A DNA stretch of 64,000 bases from Trichopria drosophilae (lineage: Eukaryota > Arthropoda > Insecta > Hymenoptera > Diapriidae). The position numbers and the translations under genes are program-made. Location: contig CM059582.1 in the NCBI GenBank assembly GCA_030407085.1, forward strand, positions 52,527,001 to 52,591,000, read 5' to 3'. The notes beneath the pieces are model-generated. The model searched no databases and had not been told where the DNA came from. It was given only the letters and a program-made list of their open reading frames with translations. Of the stretch, positions 39,258-49,823 are shown in pieces. How positions within the stretch are numbered: the stretch's first letter is position 1; the number at the start of each line of letters is the position of its first letter.

Positions 39258-39755
39258 TACGTAACATAACTTCGATATCGACTGATATATATTAGATTAG
39301 CAACTACGTGCCATGAAAGCGGAGATGGAAACCAATTTACAATGTATCAGATACCAATTCGTTTCATTTCAAATACATATGTGACACTTTTTGCATCTTG
39401 TTCCCATCTGTTCATGTATCAGAATCGTTGCTATGATATATCTGTTTTTAGTGGAATACCAATAATCATGTACGTAACCGATACGTACGCACTCAAGTGA
39501 TATAAAATATCGTATGGAACATGTGAGTAAATGTTTATTCTGCGAAAGTAAACTTTACGCACTCGATTAAACTTTACGAACCAAAAAGCCGTACGTGAAC
39601 AATATTTCGGCACACGTGCGTATGTGTAAAGTTCTTTACGCATACGCACTTGTATCGAAAAGTACTATTTATTTATTCCTAAGAGCCAGAAAGCAATTGA
39701 AGTATCGAAACTGCTGATTTCTTCATACTGAACCTTGTATTTCACTGCGTGGTGA
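39258..39755. other. Spacer upstream of the acidic exon
   Basis: Contains CpG- and ACGCA-rich stretches but no repeat or exon that I can support as the partner of 39772-39986. Confidence 0.35.
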
Positions 39756-39771
39756 ACCTTTTTTTATTCAG

Positions 39772-39986
39772 GCAATATCGACTCAGCTAATGAGGCTGAT
39801 GTCTGTAGTGAGAGCATCGATTCCCTGCTCTCCGATGATGATTACATCGACGATTGTATAATTGATGATACTTCTTCGGTACATAATCAAGAGAATGATT
39901 TTGTACAAGATGATGATGATTTATGTGATGCATCTGTTTTTCATAATTTACTTAATTACTTCGACCCAGACCTTACGTCTAGATGA
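39772..39986 (+). CDS. Candidate terminal exon encoding an acidic C-terminus
   Basis: A pyrimidine tract (TTTTTTTATTCAG, ending 39771) precedes a frame of 71 codons ending in TGA at 39984-39986. The peptide is very acidic, with DDDYIDDCIIDD and QDDDDLCDA blocks, and ends NYFDPDLTSR. There is no ATG, so it would depend on an upstream exon. An open frame this long is uncommon in the local composition, although GAT triplet runs contribute. The family is not recognised. It could be the end of a transposon-borne gene, because a repeated segment begins right at the stop codon (39986), or a chance frame. Confidence 0.35.
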
Positions 39987-40053
39987 AGTATTGAATTTGG
40001 TCACTTCGGGCATAAAAATTACCCTATAGTTTTTTATCATATGTCGACGTTTC
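39986..40053. repeat. Direct repeat A (about 68 bp) starting at the acidic exon's stop codon
   Basis: AAGTATTGAATTTGGT...AATTACCCTATA...TCGACGTTTC matches 40454-40520 at roughly 80% in the same orientation. Being repeated in the window, it probably belongs to a mobile element's non-coding part. Confidence 0.6.
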
Positions 40054-40453
40054 AGACCTTAAGGACCCAAAATCAGCAATAGAAAAATTTGTGTCCGTGA
40101 TCTTGTACGTACGTACGTCCCGTTTTTTTGTCTCGCGATAACTCGCGTACGCATAAGCGTATAAGCGTATTGACATAAATTTTTTTTTAAATACATGACT
40201 TGGCATAACATAGATCTGATTAGATTTTGATGCAGATGCATCGGTCCATTACTAAAAAACATTAGCTCCAATTACGTTTCTTCGTAGTTTTTTGCATTTA
40301 TTTTGTAAAAATACAAATTTTATTAAAAAATGTTTCAAACAAAAAAGATATCGCATGAAATTCTCCAGAAAAAAGGTTGTATGCATGTTCTTCCTAAAGT
40401 CAAAGATAATGCCATAAAAACTGGTTTAAAATGCTTATGACTATTGTCTGAAA

Positions 40454-40520
40454 AAGTATTGAATTTGGTGACCTCGGCAAAAAAATTACCCTATACTTTT
40501 TCATCAAATTTCGACGTTTC
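40454..40520. repeat. Direct repeat B
   Basis: Second copy of the segment at 39986-40053, 468 bp downstream. It is followed by a C-rich stretch (GACCCCCTACCCCCC) and a GC-rich block to about 40960. Confidence 0.6.
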
Positions 40521-40791
40521 GACCCCCTACCCCCCAGGGGTAGTCTTCGATAGCTCATCGGGCGCGGTGATCACCTACAGGCGCATAAGTTCTTTTTTGT
40601 CACACCTGCACAAAACTGCCACCTTTCCGTGCAGGTTAAGCGAACGGAAAGTTGCCATTTATGGCCGAGGACGCAACTGCGCATGCGCACGGGCGTTTTT
40701 CAATGTTTACCGCCCGCTTTTCTCATTGCAGCTCGCGACTCGTTACCGCCGGACGGTAAGGTGGCTTTTTTATCGCCAGGTGTGACAAAAA

Positions 40792-40962
40792 GTATCGTGT
40801 GTACCACGGGCGGAAATGCAATACACGCTCGGGCGATGCTGAATCCCTCGTCTACGGCATGACTCGGCTTTCCTTCGGCTCGCCTCGTCTTTGCCTACGA
40901 CTCGAGCTGCAGTATCTCCCGCGCCGTAATACATGCCTTTCCGCCCTAGATACACAATATAC
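40792..40962. mobile_element. GC-rich inverted-repeat element
   Basis: The left arm (GTATCGTGTGTACC then GGGCGGAAATGCAATACACG) and the reverse complement of the right arm (GTATATTGTGTATC then GGGCGGAAAGGCATGTATTA) align for about 45 bp. The middle repeats GACTCGGC/GGCTCGCC words. Frames on both strands (40629-40987) simply reflect few stops in GC-rich DNA. Probably a MITE. The target duplication is not clear. Confidence 0.5.
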
Positions 40963-40998
40963 TATTACGCCCTTGATACGAAAATAACTATTTCGATA

Positions 40999-41055
40999 TA
41001 TCTAAAAGATGTCTTATAGATATCTAAAAGATATCCGTCAGAGATCTTTTCAACA
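40999..41055. repeat. Short ATATCTAAAAGAT repeat
   Basis: ATATCTAAAAGAT occurs twice within 40 bp, and GAGATCTTTT adds an inverted copy. A related TCAGATATCTATAAGATA occurs at 54311. Minor repeat of unknown origin. Confidence 0.3.
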
Positions 41056-41243
41056 CTTTCAAAATATCTTCGACGAATAATATGTATTTATATTGTATAT
41101 ACATATGTGCAATGTTGTTGTGAAGTGGACATTTAAATTTCGAGGACAATTCGTCCGAATATGGCAACTTCACCGTGCCGTTCAATATACTCCACAACGA
41201 CATCGATATTCGAATCATAATATGATATATTGAAATAAATTTT

Positions 41244-41274
41244 TGAAGAGGGCCATCATTCTGGCCGAAACGTC
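41244..41274 (+). ncRNA. Degenerate hammerhead-ribozyme-like motif, Penelope-like element footprint
   Basis: TGAAGAG (41244-41250) precedes GGCC (41251-41254), an 8-nt loop, GGCC (41263-41266), then GAAA (41267-41270) and CGTC (41271-41274). Hammerhead ribozymes carried by Penelope-like retroelements have the order CTGATGA, stem II, GAAA, often with GGCC stems and the ending GGCCGAAACGTC. Here stem II and GAAACGTC are intact, while CTGATGA reads TTGAAGA at 41243-41249 (two changes), so cleavage is probably lost. No PLE reverse transcriptase is visible nearby. The following 60 bp may be more of the element's terminal repeat. Confidence 0.5.
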
Positions 41275-41299
41275 AAACTAAAAATTGTCTTTTATTGTC

Positions 41300-42110
41300 A
41301 ACGGACCGTACAACCAATACTAATTTAATTCAAAATGTTACGTATCTCAAATGAAGTATATAACATATGAACGCGGCTATTTGAACGAACTAGAAATGTT
41401 GTGGAAACGTATCATTAATGTATCAAACAGATACTTGCAATGATATCCGAGGTTATCAATAAGTGACAGTTACATATTACGAAGGCATCAAGTATGTATC
41501 TATTCTGAATAAATGTGCGGTATGGGAGGATATGAACACTGCAATCTAAGCATAATTTTAGCAACAAATAATTGCAAATTCTACATTTTCACTTTCCTCC
41601 TTAACTAAAACCGCTACGATTTCTACAAAGTAAACGTGTTAAGCAACTGCTAGGAAAATATCAATGAAATCGTTTCATAAACAAAGAAGTTAGGGTAGAA
41701 AAAGTTTCACCAGCAATGTCGAGAAAAGTTCTTGCTCTAAATCCCTTATGATTTCGACAATATATAGTTTCCTTTAGAAAAGAAACAACTTCCCAAGTTT
41801 ATTTTGCTTGTCACATTGAAAACAAGCAAACCCGAATTGTGTTGCCGGTAACATATGATCAAAAGTGAATTGTACATTGAATATTTGACAAAAATCGTAA
41901 AATGAAATGTGAATCTAACACGGAAGTATTTGTTTGCCATGTAATATGTGGGCTGTAGCAAATGCATTTTAATATCCGGAATATGCCTCAACAAGATATC
42001 AGACTATGCGAGGTACAAGTCAGGTACGATCATACTTTCGTTGGAATCAATTCCAACTGTACGAACTTAAGTTTAATTGCTTCGGAAGCTTTAAATCTGT
42101 AAATCCGTTT
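41300..42110. other. AT-rich spacer
   Basis: Nothing beyond possible PLE terminal-repeat sequence in the first 50 bp. Confidence 0.4.
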
Positions 42111-42355
42111 TGACTACGGGTTCTTCAAGTTGGATAGAGTTCGGAGCTCGTAAAATAAGAATGCCGAACGATGATCCAAAGTTCGAAGCCGTCGGTGCTT
42201 CTTGATAGTTGAGAGCCAAAGTGCATAAGACGAGGTCTCAACGGAATCCTTGGGGAGGTCCAGAAGCACGAAACGATGAGTGTGTCTGTCGGGAGCAGAT
42301 ATTTTCGCGAAAGCAGCCTTTCGTAGCTTTCGCTTGGCACGATCTTCCCGGACTG

Positions 42356-42424
42356 TATAAGGGGTACTCCACCCCTGGCCCCTCACGTTCTCACTCTCTC
42401 TCCTCTCTCTTTCTCTCTCTCTCA
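42356..42424 (+). promoter_or_regulatory. TATA box, TCA initiator and CT/GAGA tract
   Basis: TATAAGGGG at 42356 lies 29 bp upstream of the A in TCACGT (42383-42388), the normal spacing of TATA box and initiator in insects. A CT-repeat tract (42391-42424) follows, which on the other strand is a GAGA-factor-type site. The tract also ends in CTCTCAG and could act as a splice acceptor. The region 42110-42540 is GC-raised. No ATG occurs in the roughly 287 nt between the initiator and 42672, as expected of a 5' leader. Confidence 0.4.
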
Positions 42425-42671
42425 GCAAAACCTACTTCCGTTCAACGGTAGTATTACACTTCGAACAGCGGCCAACAAACCTCGTTTCGCTCTGTGAACA
42501 AGTGGACGTCATAAACGGGAGACGCGTAAAGAACATAACGATCGAACTTGCACACTTTTGCTTTTTTGTGATTTGGCTTTTCTTGCTACGATATATTCAT
42601 TAAAAGTTTACGTGACAAAATTATCGGTTTGTGCAAGCTCGCCAGTGGAACTCCATCGAATACATCAAAAA

Positions 42672-42772
42672 ATGTTCTCCCAGCACAATGATGATGATAT
42701 TCTAGAGGAGAAAAGATTACTTAAAACCTATATATGCTATTTCAAAATTTCAAAACAAACGACCCAACCTAG
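42672..42772 (+). CDS. Candidate first coding exon downstream of the TATA promoter
   Basis: The first ATG after the proposed start site has an A-rich context (ATCAAAAAATG) favoured in insects. It opens 33 codons plus two bases (starting MFSQHNDDDILEEKRLLK) up to a donor-like AG|GTATGT at 42773. The peptide starts hydrophilic and acidic. The frame remains open past the donor to 42890. No family is recognised. Support is purely positional: promoter, ATG-free leader, ATG context and donor. Confidence 0.28.
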
Positions 42773-42894
42773 GTATGTAGTACCTAAATATACAATAGTA
42801 CATCTGGTTCGGGTTTTACTCAACAATGAATTAAGGTATTTCTGTAACTATTATGTAACTACTGTATCTTCCAAAGTGACAGTCGTTTAAAGAT

Positions 42895-43330
42895 TTATGG
42901 AGAGTAACAGAGCTCCAAAATGTCTGTTATAAAGAACGCAGCATAAAGCGGTAGTGGGTTGACATTGTACCATATATACTGACATAATAGATTTGGAAAA
43001 AATCACAGAATATTTTTCTTATTCACATTTCAACCATTGGAATTACAGCATTCGACGATATTGCATAGCCTACTATCAATTTTGCATGTAGTTTTTACAT
43101 ACATAAGCAAATGCTTGGCAATCTAGTTAGCACCGATAGTTCGATTTTTTTTTCTCTATATTCCAGCCTTTTTGCCCTGTGAGGCTAATTGGCCCTTATA
43201 CCGACCGTACAAGGGCCGGACGACTTGGGGCCCTGTAGTCAGAACCCCAGCCCTGGCTTAACATCATAGTCAAAATTCAACCATGCGGAATTTTGATTCG
43301 ACGATCGAGCCTTGTAGTAAAAATTACGAA
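42895..43330. other. Spacer with GC-rich palindromic patch
   Basis: 43150-43260 is GC-rich with GGGCC/GGCCC words in inverted arrangement. It may be part of the SINE-like region that follows. Confidence 0.3.
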
Positions 43331-43400
43331 CGCAGGAATCAAACCCTGGCTATTAGAGCCTCTGTACGTCGATATAGCGAGAGCTGCAGATCGACTTAGA
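43331..43400 (-). mobile_element. tRNA-like SINE fragment 1
   Basis: On the minus strand GGTTTGATTCC (43335-43345) fits the Pol III B box GGTTYRANTCC with a CpG-to-TpG change. The 50 bp upstream have a tRNA-like layout with a possible A box, too eroded to call. It is probably a tRNA-derived SINE head. No functional tRNA cloverleaf can be closed. Confidence 0.35.
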
Positions 43401-43584
43401 TGGCGCCATACTCACATTTGTCGAGGATGTAGGAAACTGCAGATAACCCACATCAACTGTAGCAGCGGCCATGAGTCGATTACCGCCTTGTAAACAACGC
43501 ATCGAAATGTAAACAAACAACGTGGACCATCTTACGTATATTAAGAGCTGCTGTTTGAATACAATTTCGAAGAGCTATTTTCGC

Positions 43585-43656
43585 GGCCGTGGATCGAACT
43601 CTCACGACCTACGACTGCGTAGTCCAGTAGGTTACCGCCTGCGCTGCGATGCCGAT
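43585..43656 (-). mobile_element. tRNA-like SINE fragment 2
   Basis: Read on minus, GCAGCGCAGGCGGTAACC resembles a tRNA A-box region. ACTGGACTACGCAGTCG gives an anticodon-like hairpin, and GTCGTGAGAGTTCGATCC carries a B box (GTTCGATCC) with a damaged T stem. Order and spacing are those of a tRNA, but the T stem and acceptor stem do not pair properly. A tRNA-derived SINE head or tRNA pseudogene fits best. It lies about 185 bp from fragment 1 on the same strand. Confidence 0.45.
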
Positions 43657-43984
43657 CGAGTTCGATATTTAAATTAAAAGAAATAAACAAAATTGATTCG
43701 CATTCTGAATTTTCTTGCAGCATTCTTTTAGTTGAAACGGAAAATGAATTCAATATTCATCAAGGTGTTATCTTTGTAACATGCATAGTAAGAAAAAAAG
43801 ATATTACAGATTATATAATTTAGCTTGCTTCAAAGATGGGACGTTTGAAAATTCGACGTAAAATTTGTCACGTCTGATCAGTTTGTCTGTTTTCACTTAC
43901 AATTTCACAAACGTACGATTTTTATAAACATTGAATAGAAAATAATTCGTCGAATACCACTGCAGATTGAAATTAATCGGGTTA

Positions 43985-45240
43985 TTCATACAATTCCCAG
44001 CTCATAAATGAAGTCATCGAGTTTACCAGAAAAATCACACGTACTTCACATTTTAGTAATTCGTTCAATTTCCAATTTTTATGAGGCAACATAAACAATA
44101 CCATTGAAGACTGCAGTACAATAATCAAAGTACGGAAGTACCACTGCAATTATCAATTGACGCCTAAAGTTTTTTGAGACTGCACTCTGACTAGAGTACA
44201 TCTATCGTAGCATACCATACACTTTACGGGATACCTGCACAATGTCGTCTCGACATGACAGTTTCTGGTCGTATTAAAGTCCGAGATTATTAGTTGTAAT
44301 AGTCCAGGTCAATGGTTGTTCCTGAATGACAAATTGAGATATAGCATCCATATCCAACTGATTAAGATTTCGTGAGCCACCGATGATCATGACTTTGGTC
44401 TCAGTGATGTTGATCGAGAGATTATTTCTATCAGCCTGTAAGAAAACAGTTGAATATCCGATGTAATTTTCTGCACACCTGAGTCTAAATTTTCATGAGA
44501 TGAGTGCTGAATACCACAATGTATATTCTATCGTAGTCAGCAACAAAGTTGGGAGCCATTTGGTCGTAATGAGTCACTTTTTGTGGAATCAAGCACAAGG
44601 CAGTGGTCAATCCGCGTATTTGAAATGTGAGTGAGGGGACTCAAAGTAAATGAAATTATGAAAAGACCATTATTTACGTCAAGTTCACGAAGATGTGATG
44701 TGGCAGATTTATTATTATTCAGATCTATATTAAATTGCCAAATATTAGAATGTCATTATATGCATGATTGCATTTCATTAGCGAATCTTTACAATTGGTA
44801 ATATAAGATGCTGTGGAAGCTCTATAGATGCTAAAACAACAGTATGTCTAAGCGAACAATCAATATATGCAGGAATACTACCAACTCCTTTTCCCTGTCT
44901 GTCATTTCTCAATATTAATAAGTTGAATGCTTTTATCGACCGCATTGAAAATATCTTCAATTGGATTTTCTTCGTTTGTCGGATATTTATTTTGCAATGA
45001 TGGAAAATCAAAACGAGGAAAGTGCAATGTTTTCAATAATACATACTTTTTACGTGAAGCTGTTTATCTAGATGAGATGTGTTGAACCAGGTTTCACGTA
45101 TCAGGATAATATGGAAGAAATTAGTTGAACAAGAATCAGCGAATACTGAGAATTTATTGATGAAAGCTAATGATTGCACATTATTATGACATATTTTAAT
45201 ACTATTATTATTAGAAAAGATGGACACGGGTATGGTAAAA
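43985..45240 (-). pseudogene. LINE ORF2 remnant: APE endonuclease joined to RT C-terminus
   Basis: The endonuclease motifs appear in order: IKICHNNVQSL (about 45197), RETWF (about 45095), RNDRQGKGVG (about 44905), a FGNFNIDL-like segment broken by a one-base deletion (about 44740), TSHLRELDVNNGLFII (44690) and a VADYDRIYI block in place of the usual SDHD motif (44545). At about 44515 the sequence jumps to ENLDSGVQKITSDIQLFS, then LSINITETKVMIIGGSRNLN, NNLGL-stop-YDQKLS, VSRKVYGMLR and VLPYFDYCTAVFNG. These are the post-YADD blocks of non-LTR reverse transcriptases. At least three in-frame stops and two frameshifts are seen. Confidence 0.8.
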
Positions 45241-45335
45241 AAATTTAGCAATAGAGTCGCAGTCACGCTGGTTTCCTCATAAAGAAATCTGAGCAAGGAC
45301 TTCGTCAGGTAGAAACACCGTTGTAAACATATCAC

Positions 45336-46161
45336 CGTTTGGCGGGAATCCTTCGCGTAGCTTCTTTGGCTTTTCTTAAAACGTCTCTTGTCCCAGGTGG
45401 CAGGTGTTCATTTATACATATATATCAGCTGTTTAATCAAGGTGGTATCATTCATGGTGGACGTAAGATTACGGTATTTCCTGGCTTCTGTAATGAAAGT
45501 GGATCTGAAGCGTGAAGAAACCAATTTGACGAAAATGGAAAATATTCCATATGGTTGCTGAGACGTCGATGTTGTTATATAGAACTATTATTCTGATTTG
45601 GTTTCAGTCGATACACCGATAATATGCCTTTGGTATCAAGAGCGACTTTTAATACTTTAATATTTTAATATTTTTCTTATTCGTATATTTTGTACATTTC
45701 TATATTTCTATGCAGGAATGCAGTTTCGGCAGCGTAAGTATTGAGATTCATCGCAATTTCTTTCACATTTGTCGATAAATTCAAAACCTTTTCCATTTTG
45801 CTGTTTATCATGGCCCAAGTGTTCGTAAGTTCCACGAAAAATTTTGGTGGTCGTCTCATTTGTCCACATTGAAACCAAGTAATAGGGACGTCTCCGATGT
45901 GCCCTATTCAACTGAGGATGTACTTGTTGATCGTGGAAGGGGAGGAGAACGGAGTAGATGGTCAGTTCCCTTTCGTTTTCGTCCTGTATTAGTAAGACCC
46001 TCCGCAGTTTTAATGCCGGTCTCAGGCCAACAGTCGACACGGCAATTGTTTTTACACGTGATGCAGTTTATGAAGGTGCTGTCCGTTATTGGTTTCCTGC
46101 CCGAAAAACAAACTTCTGCCATTCTTAATTTATAAGGAACGAATATCAATATCGAAAGCAT
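45336..46161 (-). pseudogene. LINE ORF1 remnant (zinc finger, RRM-like and C-terminal domain)
   Basis: The first frame (46161-45904) has a damaged zinc-finger block, NCITCKNNCRVDCWPE. It matches the layout of CPDCTISYHVECF in the second LINE at 59.6 kb, with the His apparently changed to Arg. A second frame (46040-45708) continues the middle region. The end at 45416-45336 reads INEHLPPGTRDVLRKAKEA, the conserved C-terminal ORF1 motif of CR1/L2-type elements (INEXL...TRXLLXKAR). ORF1 proteins bind the element's RNA. Stops and frame changes separate the pieces. Confidence 0.7.
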
Positions 46162-46168
46162 TGCTTAA

Positions 46169-46250
46169 CCCTCCTGTGCACCATGACGAACATATCCGCC
46201 CAACTTACATTTTTTCCACATGGGAAAATAAAAACTGGTGCTCAGGAGGG
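46169..46250. mobile_element. 82-bp piggyBac-type MITE with TTAA target duplications
   Basis: The termini CCCTCCTGTGCACCA and (reverse complement) CCCTCCTGAGCACCA differ at one base. TTAA flanks both ends exactly (46165-46168 and 46251-46254). CCCT-starting ends in TTAA sites define the piggyBac superfamily. A small inner hairpin (TTTTCCACATGGGAAAA) fills the centre. It sits just upstream of the LINE ORF1 start at 46161. Confidence 0.88.
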
Positions 46251-46259
46251 TTAATATGG

Positions 46260-46700
46260 CTAAAATAAAATATTGGGCCAATGACAATAAAAATCTGCCA
46301 CTTGGATGTAGACTAGAGCACCGATAAGTTACCAACACAGTAATCAGTTCAAATTACCACGTTTCTTACGATATCAGCAAATGGAAAGATACAACCTTTC
46401 AACCGAACAATAGTTACCAATCGAAGTGTTGCCTCAAGAGCAGAAATCGTCAGTTTGGATGCCATGATAGATCGTTGCAGCCGTTATATCCACTACTTGA
46501 CCCAGCCAGAGTCTGCGAAGATGGGATGTAGACCCCGTGGGAGTTGTAGGTTAGAAATCCTGTTACCAAAAGATAGGCGTACTGGAAATATTGTTAAAAA
46601 GATCGGCGTTAGAAGCAGTAAGGCAGTGCAGCACAAAATAAGTATGCCAGTGAATTGTGATCAAAATGACGGCCACAGGTAGACCACAACAGAAATATGC
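46260..46700. other. GC-raised sequence, possible LINE 5' region
   Basis: Moderately GC-rich, with a 75-codon plus-strand frame (46455-46682) that has no domain. Its position upstream of a minus-strand LINE makes a 5' UTR or another repeat plausible. Confidence 0.3.
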
Positions 46701-49700
46701 CAAAATACGGAGCAAAAAATAGGCAATGCTTATATTATTTATAATCTCATTGACGTTAAATCAGAAACATTCATAATATGTTTAATTCTGCTATTCTTTA
46801 TAGCATTCATTCGTCCGTATTAAAATACATTTTTAATTGTCTACTTCGTTTTATTCTAAGATGAACCTTTCTCACGACCTAGTTTTATATTTCCGATCCT
46901 GCATAGTTTATGACAGAACCCTCACAAATAAAGCTACTTCTGGAGCCCAAACAATGGCCGTGAACTGTATGCGAAATATTTTATTCCATAGATATGAGAG
47001 ATTTTCAAGATTACTCTATGCGTAGAGTAAAAACCCCAAATAAGTACAGCCGTATTAAAACAAGAACATTCAGATACATACATAATTACTCCAAAGAATC
47101 AATTAAAGATAATAACCAAAAATAATAATTCGCGATAATGTTTAGACATAGACGTGTATGCAGTAGAAGGAAGAGGAGGAGAGAAAAATAACGAGAGAAT
47201 GCGAGAAAGTCAAGCAGAATCGAAGACGGTACTGATGTATTGCCAGGTCACACCAGAAAACGTAAACATGTTTGTTCGTCTCTTGTAAAAAAGTAATTAC
47301 TAGATACGACGTTTTCAAATAAACATATTGCATTAATCATTGCTTCTATATATACACATGGAATCATCAACTACTCATTAGAAACATGTTCATAGTTATT
47401 TACCAAACAAATTAATGTTTGTTGGGAAGTAATTAATGGATATATGTGAGTTTTAGATTGACTGTTTTATGGATTTAATAATTTAACTAAAAAGATTTTT
47501 TTTTCTAAGTAAAAAAGAAATAAAAAAGTGATTTTCTTAATTTAAAGTCATTTAAGTTTTAGTAATTGATGTATTAATTTTTTAATTGCTAAGGTGACGG
47601 AAATTATTATTCAAAAGTCATTACTTATCTGTTTCATAGAATGTAATTCATTCTAACAATTGCAGTTAGTCATTCTCTTCATCAATTTTTAATTAAGTTA
47701 TAAATAATGAATTTAATATAAACCCTAAAACAATTAATTGAACATCATTGTCTTACTACTGTAGCTTCCAAAGATCGAAAAATGAATTACTAACAAACTT
47801 TACTAAAATTATTATTAGAGAGACAAGGATAGCGCGTAGGGGAGTAAGATTAATGCTGAAGTTCGTCTATTTCTGGTAGGATTCTACTATCGATTTTCAT
47901 TAATCGTATTCTGCAATCTCGAAGGAGTTCAATTAGACCCACTTAATTTAAGTTACGAAATTTCTCAGTACCTGCACTAGCTTAAACATGTCGATGCGAT
48001 TGCTGATTCTGCCAATCATCATCACGGAATAAGAGAGATGCTGTACACTTAAATATATTACTAAGGAAAACAAGTTCCTTGAGAGGAACGTGTTTTTAGT
48101 AAATATCAGAACACTCGGTCTATGTGAATTTGAAACCTGTCGAAAATGAGCAGTGCTGCGTAATAATGAGATTTGAAATTTTCGGGTGGTTGATTTCGTT
48201 TAGGAGATGCGCTATAAATAGTTCACTGGGAAATACCAAGTAGGTGTAACATTTCGAGATGATGGAATTGAATAATTCCTTACGTTTTATCTCCGGTTCT
48301 CTATGCAAATTGAATAGTCTATGCAATCCCGAAAGTATGTGTTTGATGATAATAAATATGTAATGATAATTAATAAATATGTGCCACCTAATAATCCGTT
48401 TGCGTCTTTTAATTTGGAAAAAATAAAGAAAACATTGATCGACTTGAATCAATTATTCAGCTTTTGGCTCTCAGAACCAATACATTTTGTTTAACTTAAA
48501 ATTTATTTTTTTAACTCAAACATTATCAAAACAGCAATTTAGAATGGTTGATTAGGTTTTATAAATATCTAATTTACTATTTTCTATAGTTACTATAATA
48601 TTTTATTAATTTATTATAGTAACAAGCAACTATTAACCATGAAGAATACAAAGCAAACGTATCTCGATCGTAAAAAGTTCAAATAATAATAACATGACTC
48701 TTTTAGTTTGTTCGAGAGTTAATATAGGCATTTAGAACTACTTCTTTTATAAATTTTTAGTGTTTAGATCACGACCTTGCCTTTGTCAATAAGTGTGATA
48801 TAAATAATGTCCAATTTAAAATGGCAGAAAAATGACTAAGACGTATAAAGAAATGTAAACGATATTTTTAGACAAGGACAGCATGAATTTATAACATAAT
48901 GGCAGTTAAATATATGTTTATTATTTTAGTTCTATAAATATCCCATATAACAACGGCTAGTAAGTTTTGGACAATTTAATTTATCTTCACTTTCAGTGAG
49001 ACATTTTTTTCCACCATTTCTCTCGTGAATAGTATATCACTATTTTTAAAAAATTTTAAGAAATTTTACTATAAAATTTTATTGTAAAATTGTTGTATTA
49101 TGGTTTTATACAAAGTATGCAAACTACTCGGCAAAACAATGTTCATGAAAAATATTCTTGAAAAAATCAAATGATAAAAAAGATTTAAAACTTTAGTAAT
49201 AATTCGGTAATTTATATTTCGATTGTTCATTGAAATATTTCTTTAGCTTTAAATATTTTAGAAAATGATCCTACTTTCAGTATATATTTCATGCTTTACG
49301 CTATTAGAACCTTACTCAATACTTGCTAATATATTAAAGTTACAGTCATACAATTTTTCGAATTACAGTTCATACGCAATATGAACTCTAATCTTGGACC
49401 TATGACACTTGTATGCATAGACTACGATTCATTTTTTTCGAACGATACGAAGTCCGCCGCAACTGTTTGCGACTAAACAGCTTTATATTTGATTTCACTT
49501 ATTTGAAAAGGAGATACTTCGCAACGATCAGTCGGCAAAGTCACATTTGATGAATTAATATTACTTTCGTCTTATGAAAGACAATTTAAAACTATTCACT
49601 AAGACAATTTGTCAGAAGAGTACCACATACTATGCACGCATGGTAACTTTTATACTAGTATGACAACTACTCCAGAGATTTGAAGTATATTCCACTTGAA

Positions 49701-49822
49701 CTAGACTTAGACTGAGACTAGAACCTTAAAAATTCTGTTAAGAAATAGTGGAAACGATAATATGCAATGGATTTTAAGTAATCAGAACCTGGCGAATTTC
49801 GTTACATAGTAATGTTTTCTTT
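46701..49822. other. AT-rich spacer
   Basis: A 110-codon minus-strand frame (48120-48452) is basic and hydrophobic, without a recognised domain or splice support. Otherwise empty. Confidence 0.4.
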
Positions 49823-49823
49823 A

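Larger units (their letters stand above)
43950..46161 (-). mobile_element. Degenerate, internally deleted CR1/Jockey-type LINE
   Basis: The order on the minus strand is ORF1 (zinc finger near 46090, C-terminal domain at 45416-45336), ORF2 endonuclease (about 45200-44520), then directly the C-terminal part of the reverse transcriptase (about 44515-43985). Normal elements have about 300 more residues of RT between the last two, including the catalytic YADD motif, so a large internal deletion removed the core. Several frameshifts and stops are present. It has no coding capacity today. Confidence 0.8.

Noticed and set aside
42114..42428. 104-codon minus-strand ORF starting MLRERERERRE
   Set aside because: The start is a translation of the GAGA/CT tract. 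The rest has no domain, and the region is better read as a promoter or leader on the other strand.
44530..44560. VADYDRIYI as a degenerate RT YADD motif
   Set aside because: The residues before it (TSHLREL..NNGLFII..) are the end of the endonuclease domain, so this block corresponds to that domain's SDHD motif. The YADD region is deleted.
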